Assembly: GCA_002399405.1 (NCBI GenBank) | Contig: DHDP01000018.1 | Span: 311,339-375,338, forward strand | DNA length: 64,000 nucleotides | Source of the DNA: Treponema sp. UBA4873 | Lineage (GTDB): Bacteria > Spirochaetota > Spirochaetia > Treponematales > Treponemataceae | Direction of reading: 5' to 3' | Shown: in pieces, positions 16,057 to 25,195 of the stretch | How positions within the stretch are numbered: the first letter of the stretch is position 1 | Layout of the letters: each line of letters begins with the position of its first letter | The notes under the pieces: model-generated | Database searches by the model: none | Told to the model about the DNA's origin: nothing | The model's input: only the letters and a program-made list of their open reading frames with translations | Made by a program: the position numbers and the translations under genes

Positions 16057-17799
16057 ATGAACAAGCGTACTCGTTTTGTAATTCTTCTTGTTGTTCTTGC
16101 AGTCTGCTTTGCGTTCCTGTGGCCTTCAATCAGCTGGTACGTGGGTACTCCGAAAGAAGTTCAGGCGCTTGCACTTGGTTCTCTGCAGAATATAAAGGAT
16201 TACGCGACAGCTAAGGCATCTGAGGATGTCCTTGAAATCAAGGCATCTGCTCAGAAAGATACAAAAGCTCCGCTCGATGAAAAATATTCATGGATTGAAA
16301 AAGACGTAGCGAAAAGCTACAAAGATATGGATAAGAAGGTGCCTTCTCCGCTTACAACGGGCGACGTGCTCGACGCGTATTCTAACGAACAGGAATTTCT
16401 TAACGTATTCCAGGCACGTTACCGCGATGAAATTCTCAAGGCCAAGAAACGGTATGAGAATTCCGTAAAGCTCGGCCTCGATCTTTCCGGCGGTATGAAC
16501 ATCATCGTCAAAGCGGATCTTGATGCTGCAGTAAAAAATCAGCAGGGAACCGAGACGGGTCAGAATTCCGAAGAACTTAAAAAGAAAGCTATGGAGCAGG
16601 CGATTGAAACGCTTTCGAGCCGCATCGACCGATTCGGCCTTACTTCTCCGGTAATCCGCCAGCAGGGTGACGACCGCATTTACATTGAAATTCCGGGCGC
16701 GGCACAGGCTGATGCGATCAATACGATCATCATGGGAAAAGGTATTCTCAATTTCCGTCTCGTCGACAGCAACGCGACAACGGCCTTCCAGAATTATTAT
16801 GCGCAGCATGCTGCCAGCACGCTCAATGCCGACGGTACGCTTGCAGATCCTTCCATCATTCCTGAAGACTGTGAAATTATGGGGCAGTACGAAAAAGACG
16901 ATTACGGTCTCGACGAACGTGTCGGGTACCTTGTCGTAAAAAAGGATATCGCTCTTGACGGCCAGCATATCAAATCGGCGGAAGTCGGTACGGACAATCT
17001 TACGAATCGTCCTGAAGTCGATTTCGTGCTCGACAGCGAGGGCGCCGAAATATTCGGAAAATTCACCGGAGAGCACAAGGGCGAGAATCTCGCCATCGTA
17101 AGCGACAACAAAATCAAGTCGTCCGCGCGCATCAACGACGCGATTACCGGCGGCCGCGTTGCAATCACCGGATTCGGTCTTGAGGAAGCGCAGAATCTCC
17201 AGAAGGTGCTTCAGACTGCATGGCTCAACGTTCCGCTTTCCGTGGAAAGTCAGCAGGTCATCGGCGCTTCTCTCGGAAAGAAAGCGATTCGCCAGGGAAT
17301 TCTCGCCGTCGTCGTGGGTCTGGGAGCGATTATGCTCTTCATGCTTATTTACTATAAAGGTTCGGGTATCAACGCATGCGTAGCTCAGATACTCAACCTG
17401 TACATAATGTTCTCCGTGCTTTCGGCGTTCAACATGACGCTTACGCTGTCCAGTATAGCCGGTATGATTCTTACAATCGGTATGGCTGTCGATGCGAGCG
17501 TCATCATTTTCGAACGAATCAAGGAAGAAATGCATGACGGCAAGAGCAGGGCAGCGTCGATCGCAGCCGGCTTTGACAATGCTTTCTGGGCGATTATGGA
17601 TTCCAACATCACGACGTTCATAGCGGCAATTTTCCTGTCGCAGCTCGGGACCGGTTCTATCCAGGGATTTGCGGTAAGCCTTGCAATAGGTGTAATTTCG
17701 TCGGTCTTTACCGGACTGTTCGTGTCTCACTTAATGTTTGATTTCGATACCGATGTTATGCACAAGAAGACAATCAGCATCAGCTGGAGGATAAAATAA
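16057..17799 (+). CDS. secD: Protein translocase subunit SecD
   Basis: SecD uses the proton gradient to pull exported proteins through the translocon. It has 580 residues: an N-terminal membrane helix (about 8-25), a large periplasmic part that begins with the KLGLDLSGGMNI motif near residue 140, and then a C-terminal block of five membrane helices with GASLGKKAIRQGI and the DASVIIFERIKEE motif. A treponeme-type insertion lies in residues 30-135 before the first conserved motif. It overlaps secF by one base (TAATG). Confidence 0.96.
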   Translation: MNKRTRFVILLVVLAVCFAFLWPSISWYVGTPKEVQALALGSLQNIKDYATAKASEDVLEIKASAQKDTKAPLDEKYSWIEKDVAKSYKDMDKKVPSPLTTGDVLDAYSNEQEFLNVFQARYRDEILKAKKRYENSVKLGLDLSGGMNIIVKADLDAAVKNQQGTETGQNSEELKKKAMEQAIETLSSRIDRFGLTSPVIRQQGDDRIYIEIPGAAQADAINTIIMGKGILNFRLVDSNATTAFQNYYAQHAASTLNADGTLADPSIIPEDCEIMGQYEKDDYGLDERVGYLVVKKDIALDGQHIKSAEVGTDNLTNRPEVDFVLDSEGAEIFGKFTGEHKGENLAIVSDNKIKSSARINDAITGGRVAITGFGLEEAQNLQKVLQTAWLNVPLSVESQQVIGASLGKKAIRQGILAVVVGLGAIMLFMLIYYKGSGINACVAQILNLYIMFSVLSAFNMTLTLSSIAGMILTIGMAVDASVIIFERIKEEMHDGKSRAASIAAGFDNAFWAIMDSNITTFIAAIFLSQLGTGSIQGFAVSLAIGVISSVFTGLFVSHLMFDFDTDVMHKKTISISWRIK

Positions 17800-19040
17800 T
17801 GGCAAGAAAGATGATTCATTTCAGCAGAGCGTTTCTTCCGTGTGCAGCTGCAAGCACGCTGATTATCATTTTCGGAGTCGTCGGATTTTTCGTACGCGGT
17901 GTGAATTTCGGAATCGACTACAAACCGGGCCTTATTGAGGAAGTCCGTGTTGCTCCGGCCGTTATGGATATAACGTACAGCGGCAGCGCGAACGTCACAT
18001 TCGATATGACGGGAACAAAGGCCGACATCGTCATAAGCGGCACAGGCGCCGAGAACGAGACAAAAGAATTTAAATTTGCGGATAACGCGACTGTCGACGC
18101 GCTTGCCGCGAGCCTCAATTCCGTCGACGGCATTAAGGTGACCGTTAATTCCTACGGGGAATCCGCGACGTCGGAATTGTTTGCGAACTCCGCGGCCTCA
18201 AACAAACTCGGTCCGACGGCATACCGTTTGTATTCGGCCGGCAAAATCGACGCGCAGACTGCGGACGTTCGGGATGCGCTTGCTTCAGTAAGCGGTGTTT
18301 CAATAAAACAGCTCGGTTCCGGCAACGGAACGAGTTTCCAGATCCGTATGGCGGACGACGGAAGCGGAAATACGGGCAAACAGCTGCAGGAAACCGTTGT
18401 TACGAAACTTGCAGAAAAGTTCGGCGCTGACAACATAGCCGTCGTAAAGACGGATTTCATCGGTTCGAATTTTTCCAGAACGATTGCGCTGCAGTCGATG
18501 ATTCTGCTCGGAGCGACAATAGCGCTCATCTGGCTGTATTCCGCAATCAGGTTCCACTGGGATTTCGCTCTCGGCGCCGTCATCGCTCTTCTGCACGATT
18601 CGCTCATGATGATGACGTTTATTGTCTGGACTCAGATGGAATTTTCCACGATGACCGTAGCGGCAATTCTCACGATAGTCGGTTACTCGATCAACGATAC
18701 GATCGTTATTCTTGACCGCGAACGGTCTCTGCTTCCTGTCATGGACACGAAGAAATTCAACGATATTCTTGATCAGGCGCTTACAGACACACTGAGCCGT
18801 TCAATCATCACGACGGTGACGACTATGTTCGCTGCCGCGTCTCTGTATGTTTTCACGACTGGGGATATAAAGAACTTTGCTTTGGCTCTGCTCGTCGGAC
18901 TTACAAGCGGATGTTATTCGTCGATATTCATCAGCAGCGGATTCATTTCCGCGACGCGCAGAAACTGGAAACCCGAGTACGGAATTCATCATTCTCTCAA
19001 AATGCACAAAGGCGTTCTGGATACAAGCGTATCAGTCTGA
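17799..19040 (+). CDS. secF: Protein translocase subunit SecF
   Basis: SecF partners SecD in the inner membrane. It has 413 residues, about 90 longer than E. coli SecF. The extra length lies in the periplasmic region, which is rich in Ser/Gly/Asn between about 50 and 150. The first helix is followed by GVNFGIDYKPG, and the C-terminal helices carry the GYSINDTIVILDRERS motif. The ATG overlaps the secD stop by one base. A strong terminator follows 26 bases after the stop. Confidence 0.95.
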   Translation: MARKMIHFSRAFLPCAAASTLIIIFGVVGFFVRGVNFGIDYKPGLIEEVRVAPAVMDITYSGSANVTFDMTGTKADIVISGTGAENETKEFKFADNATVDALAASLNSVDGIKVTVNSYGESATSELFANSAASNKLGPTAYRLYSAGKIDAQTADVRDALASVSGVSIKQLGSGNGTSFQIRMADDGSGNTGKQLQETVVTKLAEKFGADNIAVVKTDFIGSNFSRTIALQSMILLGATIALIWLYSAIRFHWDFALGAVIALLHDSLMMMTFIVWTQMEFSTMTVAAILTIVGYSINDTIVILDRERSLLPVMDTKKFNDILDQALTDTLSRSIITTVTTMFAAASLYVFTTGDIKNFALALLVGLTSGCYSSIFISSGFISATRRNWKPEYGIHHSLKMHKGVLDTSVSV

Positions 19041-19065
19041 TATACAGATTATCTGTTTATTACGG

Positions 19066-19106
19066 GGCCCGTTCTGCAGGTGAAACTTCCGGAACGGGCC
19101 TTTTTT
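19066..19106 (+). terminator. Rho-independent terminator after secF
   Basis: GGCCCGTTC (19066-19074) pairs perfectly with GAACGGGCC (19092-19100) and is followed at once by six T residues. This closes the yajC-secDF operon. Confidence 0.9.
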
Positions 19107-19151
19107 ATCTGCATGTGGTGAAAAAATCCTTTATATGATATATTTTCTTTT

Positions 19152-20003
19152 ATGGAAGTCATTCGGGCAGAAGTTCTGGGATACTGTATGGGCGTGCGGC
19201 GCGCGGTGGAAGCGGCCGGTGATGCGCTGACGCAGAATAAAAACAAAAAAGTATATACGCTTGGACCGCTTATACATAATCAGACGGCGCTCGACGCGCT
19301 TGCAAAGCGGGGACTTGGAATTCTTGCGGAAAATGATGCTGATAAAGCGGAAAAGGACAGCGTCGTGCTTATACGCGCACACGGAGTTCCTCCGGCTGTT
19401 ACCGGACAGCTTGCGGCGTGCGGGTGCAGGGTTGTCGACGCCACGTGTACGCGCGTTACGGCGAGCCAGAAAATCGCCGCGCAGTATGCGGAAAAAGGCG
19501 CCATAGTCATACTTGCAGGCGACAGGAATCACGGTGAAGTGACGGGAATTGCCGGCTATGCAGGCCCGCGTTTTGTGCTTGTACGGAACAGGGACGACGC
19601 GGCGGCGCTTGATCTGAAAGGCGGCGATCAGGTTGCCCTCTTGGCGCAGACAACATTCAGCCCTGAGGAATTCGAAGCTATTGCAGACGTTCTCCGGAAG
19701 AAATGTCCGTCGATTCACGTGGTCAATACGATATGTCCCGCAACGAAGGAGCGGCAGGAAGCGCTGCAGAAATTGTGTCCGCAGGTGGACGGCGTACTGG
19801 TAATAGGCGGGCGCAACAGTGCGAACACGAAGAGACTGCTTCTGACCGCGCAGAAATTGTGCACCCACGCGGATCTCATTGAAACGGCGGAAGAGATTCC
19901 CGAGAAATATTTTGCAATGAAGAAGGTCGGCATTACCGCGGGAGCAAGCACTCCCGGCGAAGTTATAAACGAAGTGGAAAAGAGACTTTTGGAGAGAAAA
20001 TGA
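19152..20003 (+). CDS. ispH: 4-hydroxy-3-methylbut-2-enyl diphosphate reductase IspH
   Basis: IspH is the last step of the MEP pathway, making IPP and DMAPP. The 283-residue protein has the three cysteine ligands of its iron-sulfur cluster: C12 (GYCMGVRRAVE), C99 (DATCT) and C195 (NTICPATKERQ). It also has H77 (RAHGV), the NHGEV segment with H127 and E129, and the C-terminal AGASTPGEVINEV motif. No ribosome site is visible, and an AT-rich TATATT (19139-19144) ends eight bases before the ATG, so it may be leaderless. An oxidoreductase gene follows after one base. Confidence 0.95.
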   Translation: MEVIRAEVLGYCMGVRRAVEAAGDALTQNKNKKVYTLGPLIHNQTALDALAKRGLGILAENDADKAEKDSVVLIRAHGVPPAVTGQLAACGCRVVDATCTRVTASQKIAAQYAEKGAIVILAGDRNHGEVTGIAGYAGPRFVLVRNRDDAAALDLKGGDQVALLAQTTFSPEEFEAIADVLRKKCPSIHVVNTICPATKERQEALQKLCPQVDGVLVIGGRNSANTKRLLLTAQKLCTHADLIETAEEIPEKYFAMKKVGITAGASTPGEVINEVEKRLLERK

Positions 20004-20004
20004 T

Positions 20005-21081
20005 ATGATAAGGCGTCCGAAATACACTGCCGTGATCATCGGTACCGGGCGTATCGGATTTTCACTCGGGCTTGACAGAAAGCGTGAACAGCCGGCTTCC
20101 CATACGATGGCGCTGCTGGCCGACAACCGCATACGTCTCATAGCAGGCTGCGACAGCAACGCGACTCATCTCGACGACTGGCACAGGTACTGTAAACGGA
20201 GCACGGTATACAGCAGCTATGCTCATCTGTTCGCGGCATGCAGTCCCGATATAGTCGTCATCGCCGTAAACGAAAGCGCTCACCTTGAGACTGCGCTTGC
20301 GGCGATCAGGAGCAGGCCGAAACTTCTGATACTTGAAAAACCAGTTGCGCTTACTATGAGTGACGGGCTGCAGATTGCCGATGCGGCGGTAAAAAACAGT
20401 GTGCCTGTTATGGTAAACCATGAACGCCGGTTCGCGCTCGATTATGCCGCCGCGAAATCGTACATGGACGCTCTGGGCTGCATCCAAAGCGTGACGGCCG
20501 AGCTTGATTCAAGCCTCCGCGTGTACAGCAGCGCTGACGAAGCGACCGGCGCATACAGCCTGCTTCACGACGGCACGCATCTGGTGGACATCGTGCGGTT
20601 TCTGCTTGCAGAAAAAGCTGATACTGCAGCCGAATCGGCGGGGAAGCGCAGTCTGCTTTATGATCCGGTTATAACGAGCGTGTATTACGACGAGAAGGAA
20701 CAGTCAGTCGTGCGGAACGTCTCAGTGCATTTCGCGTCGGACAGATGTCCCGACGTAACCGTGCGGATAAGCGGGCGGAGCAGATTTTTCGGTTTCGGCG
20801 TGGACGTATGCGGCACAGAGGGAAGAATCAGAATCGGAAACGGCTATGCGGAATTTTACCGGCGCGAACAGTCGAAACTGTACAGCGGATTCTATTCGCT
20901 CGCTCCCGATAAGAGTGTGAAGCTTCCTAAAAAAACGGGATATTTTTCAAACATGGTGAAGAACGCGGTCGATTATCTCGACGGAAAATCTCCGCTTAAA
21001 TCCACCCTTCAGGACGGTCTTGCGGATCTCGACGTTCTGGAACAGATCCGCGCTTTGCTGAAGGACGAGGAGCGGAACTGA
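20005..21081 (+). CDS. Gfo/Idh/MocA-family oxidoreductase
   Basis: An NAD(P)-dependent dehydrogenase of 358 residues that would act on a sugar or inositol-like substrate. The Rossmann motif IIGTGRIG is at residues 11-18, the EKPVALT motif at 111-117 contains the catalytic-type lysine K112, and HDGTHLVDIVR at 188-198 provides the D/H pair of the family. It starts one base after ispH and so is probably co-transcribed, although no functional link is known. The substrate is not predictable. It converges on guaB. Confidence 0.9.
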   Translation: MIRRPKYTAVIIGTGRIGFSLGLDRKREQPASHTMALLADNRIRLIAGCDSNATHLDDWHRYCKRSTVYSSYAHLFAACSPDIVVIAVNESAHLETALAAIRSRPKLLILEKPVALTMSDGLQIADAAVKNSVPVMVNHERRFALDYAAAKSYMDALGCIQSVTAELDSSLRVYSSADEATGAYSLLHDGTHLVDIVRFLLAEKADTAAESAGKRSLLYDPVITSVYYDEKEQSVVRNVSVHFASDRCPDVTVRISGRSRFFGFGVDVCGTEGRIRIGNGYAEFYRREQSKLYSGFYSLAPDKSVKLPKKTGYFSNMVKNAVDYLDGKSPLKSTLQDGLADLDVLEQIRALLKDEERN

Positions 21082-21087
21082 AAACGC

Positions 21088-21141
21088 TCCGGGCGGAAAC
21101 GGGGAACGTCCGGAATCTTTTTTCGTTTTATTCCGCCCGGA
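21088..21141. terminator. Perfect 11-bp inverted repeat between convergent genes
   Basis: TCCGGGCGGAA (21088-21098) pairs with TTCCGCCCGGA (21131-21141) around a 32-base loop that contains a run of T. The right arm includes the last codons of guaB. It probably terminates or protects transcripts from both sides, but without a U-tract directly after the stem this is not a textbook terminator. Confidence 0.45.
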
Positions 21142-22639
21142 TGCTCGTATTTTTTACGATGACGTCGTGCGCGGAACCTTCGCGGATCGAAGCCTGGCTT
21201 ACAAGCGTCAGTTTAGCCTTCGTCTGCAGCTCGGAGATTGAAACGGCGCCGACGTTGCACATCGTGTGGACAATCTTGCTGATTGTCGTCTGTACGTTGT
21301 CGTGCAGACTTCCCGCGTACGGAACATAGCTGTCGACACCTTCCTCAAACGCCATTTTTTTATCGCCGCCGAGATCGTACCGCTGCCAGTTGCGCGCGCG
21401 GTTTGAACCTTCACCCCAGTATTCCTTCACGTAGTTTCCGTTGACGATAAGCTTGTTCGTGGGGCTTTCGTCGAAACGTGCAAAGTAGCGGCCGAGCATG
21501 ACGAAATCAGCTCCCATCGCAAGTGCGAGCGTTATGTGATAATCGTGCACGATGCCGCCGTCGGAGCAGATTGGAATGTACACGCCTGTTTTTTCATACC
21601 ATTCGTCGCGGGCTTTTGCCACTTCGATCGTAGCCGTCGCCTGTCCGCGTCCTATGCCCTTCTGCTCGCGCGTGATGCAGATTGAACCGCCGCCGATTCC
21701 GATTTTTACGAAGTCGGCACCTGCCTCTGCAAGGAAGTTGAAACCGTCTTTGTCGACGACATTACCGGCGCCGACTTTTACCTGGCTGCCCCATTTTTCA
21801 TGGATGTCCTTGAGCGCGCGCCTCTGCCATTCGGTGAATCCTTCCGATGAATCGAGGCAGAATACGTCCGCTCCTGCGCTTATAAGAATCGGCACGCGTT
21901 CCATATAGTCGCGCGTATTGATTCCGGCGCCGACTATATAGCGCTTCCTGTTGTCGAGCAGCTCAAGCGGATGTTCTTCGTGTGAGGCGTAATCCTTGCG
22001 GAAAACGAGATACTGAAGATTGCCCTTTTTGTCGAGGACCGGCAGCTGATTGATTTTATGCTGCCATATAAGGTCGTTGGCTTCGTCGAGTGAAATGCCG
22101 GTTTCTGCTTTGATGAGCTTTTCGAGCGGAGTCATATACGTCGCGACGAGCGAGTGGGGCGGACAGTGATTTATGCGGAAATCCCGTTCGGTGATGATAC
22201 CGACAAGCTTTCCGTTGTGCTGACCGTTTTCCGTGACGGCGACGGTGGAGTGGCCCGTCGTCTTGATAAGTTCGGTAAGCTCTTCCAGCGTCTGGTCCGG
22301 GCGGATATTGGAGTCCGATGAAACAAATCCCGCTTTGTACATTTTTACGTGTGCAATCATGGCCGCCTGGTCGGCGATTGCCTGCGAACCGTAGATAAAG
22401 CTTATGCCGCCTTCCTTTGCGAGCGCGACTGCAAGTTTGTCGTTTGAGACGGACTGCATGATCGCTGATACCATCGGAATGTTCATCATGAGCGGGCATT
22501 TTTCACCGGCTTTTTTGTTGTATTTTACAATCGGTGTGCGAAGTGAAACGTTTACAGGCGTGCAGTCTGCCGCTGTGTAACCGGGAATCAGCAGATATTC
22601 ATCGAAGGTATGTGACGGTTCATCATAAAAGAATGCCAT
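21128..22639 (-). CDS. guaB: IMP dehydrogenase GuaB
   Basis: GuaB converts IMP to XMP, the first step toward GMP. In 503 residues the TIM barrel is split by a CBS pair (about 100-220). The catalytic loop is GIGGGSICITREQKGIG with nucleophile C321, and the flap contains RNWQRYDLGG with the usual Arg-Tyr pair. The loop differs from the common GIGPGSICTTR form: Gly replaces Pro, and GRGQ replaces GxPQ, so it belongs to a divergent IMPDH subgroup. Together with purA (28775) and the pur operon it places three parts of purine synthesis in this window. It is a single-gene unit on the minus strand. Confidence 0.95.
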   Translation of the reverse strand: MAFFYDEPSHTFDEYLLIPGYTAADCTPVNVSLRTPIVKYNKKAGEKCPLMMNIPMVSAIMQSVSNDKLAVALAKEGGISFIYGSQAIADQAAMIAHVKMYKAGFVSSDSNIRPDQTLEELTELIKTTGHSTVAVTENGQHNGKLVGIITERDFRINHCPPHSLVATYMTPLEKLIKAETGISLDEANDLIWQHKINQLPVLDKKGNLQYLVFRKDYASHEEHPLELLDNRKRYIVGAGINTRDYMERVPILISAGADVFCLDSSEGFTEWQRRALKDIHEKWGSQVKVGAGNVVDKDGFNFLAEAGADFVKIGIGGGSICITREQKGIGRGQATATIEVAKARDEWYEKTGVYIPICSDGGIVHDYHITLALAMGADFVMLGRYFARFDESPTNKLIVNGNYVKEYWGEGSNRARNWQRYDLGGDKKMAFEEGVDSYVPYAGSLHDNVQTTISKIVHTMCNVGAVSISELQTKAKLTLVSQASIREGSAHDVIVKNTSIRAE

Positions 22640-22759
22640 GATTCGGCTCCTGTATTGAAGGTATTTCGGCAGATTGGTAAAGATAAATCAGTATAGAGCA
22701 ATATCGCGATTCAATCAAGGTGCCGGTTTTTACGAAAATATCGGATGAATAAAAAAAAT

Positions 22760-22788
22760 TTGACAAATGGGAAATACGGGGCTATAGT
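22760..22788 (+). promoter_or_regulatory. Promoter of the xyloside operon
   Basis: TTGACA (22760-22765), 17 bases, then TATAGT (22783-22788). This is close to the ideal vegetative promoter. The expected start near 22795 coincides with the first base of the operator palindrome. Confidence 0.8.
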
Positions 22789-22794
22789 AACATT

Positions 22795-22816
22795 GTGCGG
22801 CAACCGGTTGCCGCAC
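22795..22816. promoter_or_regulatory. Operator palindrome, probable LacI-family binding site
   Basis: A perfect 22-base palindrome with half-site GTGCGGCAACC and a central CCGG. LacI-family operators are often palindromes with a central CG and a CAA/TTG pattern like this one. It begins at the predicted transcription start, so a bound repressor would block the polymerase. The likely ligand is the LacI-type protein encoded at the end of the same operon (27668-28678), which would make the operon self-regulated. Confidence 0.75.
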
Positions 22817-22852
22817 ATATAAATACTCATGGAAGAGGAAAAGGAGTTACAA

Positions 22853-24133
22853 ATGAAAAAGACAGTGCTTTTTCTAATGGCTGCATCACTTGCAGTTCTC
22901 GCCACAAGCTGTAAAAAAGGTGAGAAACAGGCTGCCGTAAAAGATGCAAGCAACAAACTTGTCGTGTGGTCATTCACCGACGAACTTCAGGGAATGATCA
23001 ATGATTATTACAAACCCGCTCATCCTGATGAAGAGGTTGAGTATTCAATGACACCGACCGACCAGTTCCCGAACAAACTTGATCCTGTTCTTGCAAGCGG
23101 AAGCGGTGCGCCTGATGTATTCGCTCTTGAGAACGCTTTTGTACGAAAATACATCGAATCTGGCCTGCTCCTTCCGCTTGATGATATCTATGCGGAAGTA
23201 AAGGACAAGATGGCCGACTATCCGATGCAGATAGGTTCTTATAAAGGCCACGTATACGGAATGGCATGGCAGGTATGCCCGGGCGCTCTCTTCTACCGCC
23301 GCAGCCTTGCGAAAAAATATCTCGGAACCGATGATCCCGAAAAAGTTCAGGAGTATGTAGCAAATCTTGACAAATTCGTCGAGACAGCAGCTCTTCTCAA
23401 AGAGAAATCCGGAGGGAAATGCGATATCGTTTCTTCTTCCGGCGATATGTTCATGCCGTACAAAGGTGCCCGTAAGAGCCCGTGGGTTGTTGACGATAAA
23501 CTCGTAATCGACCCGGCTATGGACAAATACATGGATATGTGCAAACTGCTTCACGATAAAAATTACGACGGACGTGTTTCTCAGTGGTCGGAAGGCTGGT
23601 TCGCAGGTATGAAGGGAACGCTCAAAGACGATAAGGGCAAACCGGTTGAAGTATTCTGCTATCTGCTTCCGACATGGGGACTTCATTATGTCCTCAAGAC
23701 GAACGCTCCCGATACATCAGGAGACTGGGCTATGGTCGCAGGTCCGGCGAACTACTACTGGGGCGGCACTTGGATTGCAGCATACAAGGGAACAAAGAAC
23801 CCGAACGCCGCAAAAGAATTGATCAAGTATCTGGCGACGGACGACACATTCCTCTCTACGTATGCAAAGAAATCAGGAGATACAGTCGGCAACATCAATG
23901 TTCAGAACGCGCTTAAGGATACGTTCTCCGAACCGTTCCTCGGCGGACAGAATCACTACAAGGCATTCTGCGAAATGGCAAAAGGCATCGACGGAAGTCT
24001 TGTTCAGGGATCCGATCAGCAGGTTGAAGCGCTCTTCCAGGAGGCTGTCACTGCTTATTCGAACGGTGAGAAGACAAAGGATGCAGCAGTTGCTGACTTC
24101 AAGTCGCAGGTTGCATCAACCCTCGGTTACTGA
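22853..24133 (+). CDS. Sugar ABC transporter substrate-binding lipoprotein
   Basis: A family 1 extracellular solute-binding protein of 426 residues, anchored outside the inner membrane at C20 (lipobox LATSC). I chose the ATG at 22853 because AAGGAG lies just upstream and it starts the signal peptide; an in-frame ATG at 22829 only adds MEEEKELQ. Motifs include VVWSFTDEL near the mature N-terminus and GGTWIAAYKGTKNPNAAKE in the second lobe, as in CUT1 sugar binders. With the adjacent permeases and GH43 enzyme, xylo-oligosaccharides are the probable ligand. A partial terminator after it would give more binding protein than permease. Confidence 0.93.
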   Translation: MKKTVLFLMAASLAVLATSCKKGEKQAAVKDASNKLVVWSFTDELQGMINDYYKPAHPDEEVEYSMTPTDQFPNKLDPVLASGSGAPDVFALENAFVRKYIESGLLLPLDDIYAEVKDKMADYPMQIGSYKGHVYGMAWQVCPGALFYRRSLAKKYLGTDDPEKVQEYVANLDKFVETAALLKEKSGGKCDIVSSSGDMFMPYKGARKSPWVVDDKLVIDPAMDKYMDMCKLLHDKNYDGRVSQWSEGWFAGMKGTLKDDKGKPVEVFCYLLPTWGLHYVLKTNAPDTSGDWAMVAGPANYYWGGTWIAAYKGTKNPNAAKELIKYLATDDTFLSTYAKKSGDTVGNINVQNALKDTFSEPFLGGQNHYKAFCEMAKGIDGSLVQGSDQQVEALFQEAVTAYSNGEKTKDAAVADFKSQVASTLGY

Positions 24134-24169
24134 TTCCGTTGAAAAGGTATAAAAATACCTGAATCTTTG

Positions 24170-24213
24170 AAAGTGCAGTTTTGAATGATTCCCATTCGGG
24201 CTGCACTTTTTTT
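24170..24213 (+). terminator. Intra-operon terminator after the binding-protein gene
   Basis: AAAGTGCAG (24170-24178) pairs with CTGCACTTT (24201-24209), followed by more T to 24213. An inner hairpin GAATG/CATTC lies in the loop. Its position between a binding-protein gene and its permeases is typical of partial read-through that sets unequal expression. Confidence 0.8.
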
Positions 24214-24263
24214 AAAAAAATCTTTTTTGAAAAAAGGTTGTGCTTTTGTCAGGAGGTATGCAA

Positions 24264-25193
24264 GTGAAGCGTCAGACCGGGATGCAGGCCCGTATAAATA
24301 TCCACGGATATTTCTTCTGCCTGCCGTTTGTAATAATTTTTTTATTGTTTAATTTATGGCCGACAATTTATACCTTTTTGCTCGCCTTTGGCGATCTCAG
24401 AGGATTGAAGTCGTCGTTTTCATTCGTCGGACTTGAAAATTTTAAAAAACTTATCGCTGATCATAATTTCTGGGAAGCGGTCGGCAATACGTTCATACTC
24501 TGGGGTTTTAACTTTATCCCGCAGCTCGGAATTGCGCTTCTTTTTGCAATCTGGTTTACCGACGTAAAGCTCCGCCTGAAAGGGAAGGGACTGTTCCGCG
24601 CGCTTTTCTATCTGCCGAATCTGCTTACGGCTGCCTCCGTCGCAATTCTGTACCGCAGTCTTTTCGGATATCCGCTCGGGCCGGTGAATCAGTTTCTTAT
24701 GAATGTGTGCGGAGTCCCTGAGGCATACAACTTTTTCCGCAGCGTTCCCGCTTCGCGCGCCATTGTGTCGTTCATTCAGTGGTGGATGTGGTGCGGTCAG
24801 ACGCTCATTCTGCTCATGGCGGGCATCACCAGCATCTCCCCGTCGCTCTACGAGTCGGCTACGATCGACGGCGCGAACGACTGGCAGTGTACATGGAAAA
24901 TAACGCTTCCGCTGCTTCGCCCGATGATGTTCTACATTCTTATAACTTCGATGGTCGGCGGCATGCAGATGTTTGAAATACCGTTCCTCCTTACCGGTAT
25001 GCACGGTGAACCGGACTACAAGATACGGACTACCGCTGTATACATGTACAACATGGCGTTCCAGGGAAGAAACGACTACTCGTATGCAGCCGCGGTTTCA
25101 ATCGGAATGTTCATCATAACGATGATTCTCGCGTACCTCATTAATGCGGGAGTGAAGGAACGCACTCCGAAAAGAATTAAGGAGGCTGCATAA
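24264..25193 (+). CDS. Sugar ABC transporter permease (CUT1, MalF type)
   Basis: An inner-membrane permease with six predicted helices. I favour GTG at 24264 (309 residues, MKRQTGMQARINIHGY), which has AGGAGG seven bases upstream; ATG at 24258 directly abuts that site. The EAA loop that contacts the ATPase reads ESATIDGANDWQCTWKITLP. It pairs with the next gene as a heterodimer. The operon contains no ATPase gene, so a shared MsmK/UgpC-like ATPase is expected elsewhere. Substrate is inferred from the binding protein and GH43 neighbours. Confidence 0.92.
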   Translation: MKRQTGMQARINIHGYFFCLPFVIIFLLFNLWPTIYTFLLAFGDLRGLKSSFSFVGLENFKKLIADHNFWEAVGNTFILWGFNFIPQLGIALLFAIWFTDVKLRLKGKGLFRALFYLPNLLTAASVAILYRSLFGYPLGPVNQFLMNVCGVPEAYNFFRSVPASRAIVSFIQWWMWCGQTLILLMAGITSISPSLYESATIDGANDWQCTWKITLPLLRPMMFYILITSMVGGMQMFEIPFLLTGMHGEPDYKIRTTAVYMYNMAFQGRNDYSYAAAVSIGMFIITMILAYLINAGVKERTPKRIKEAA

Positions 25194-25195
25194 TT

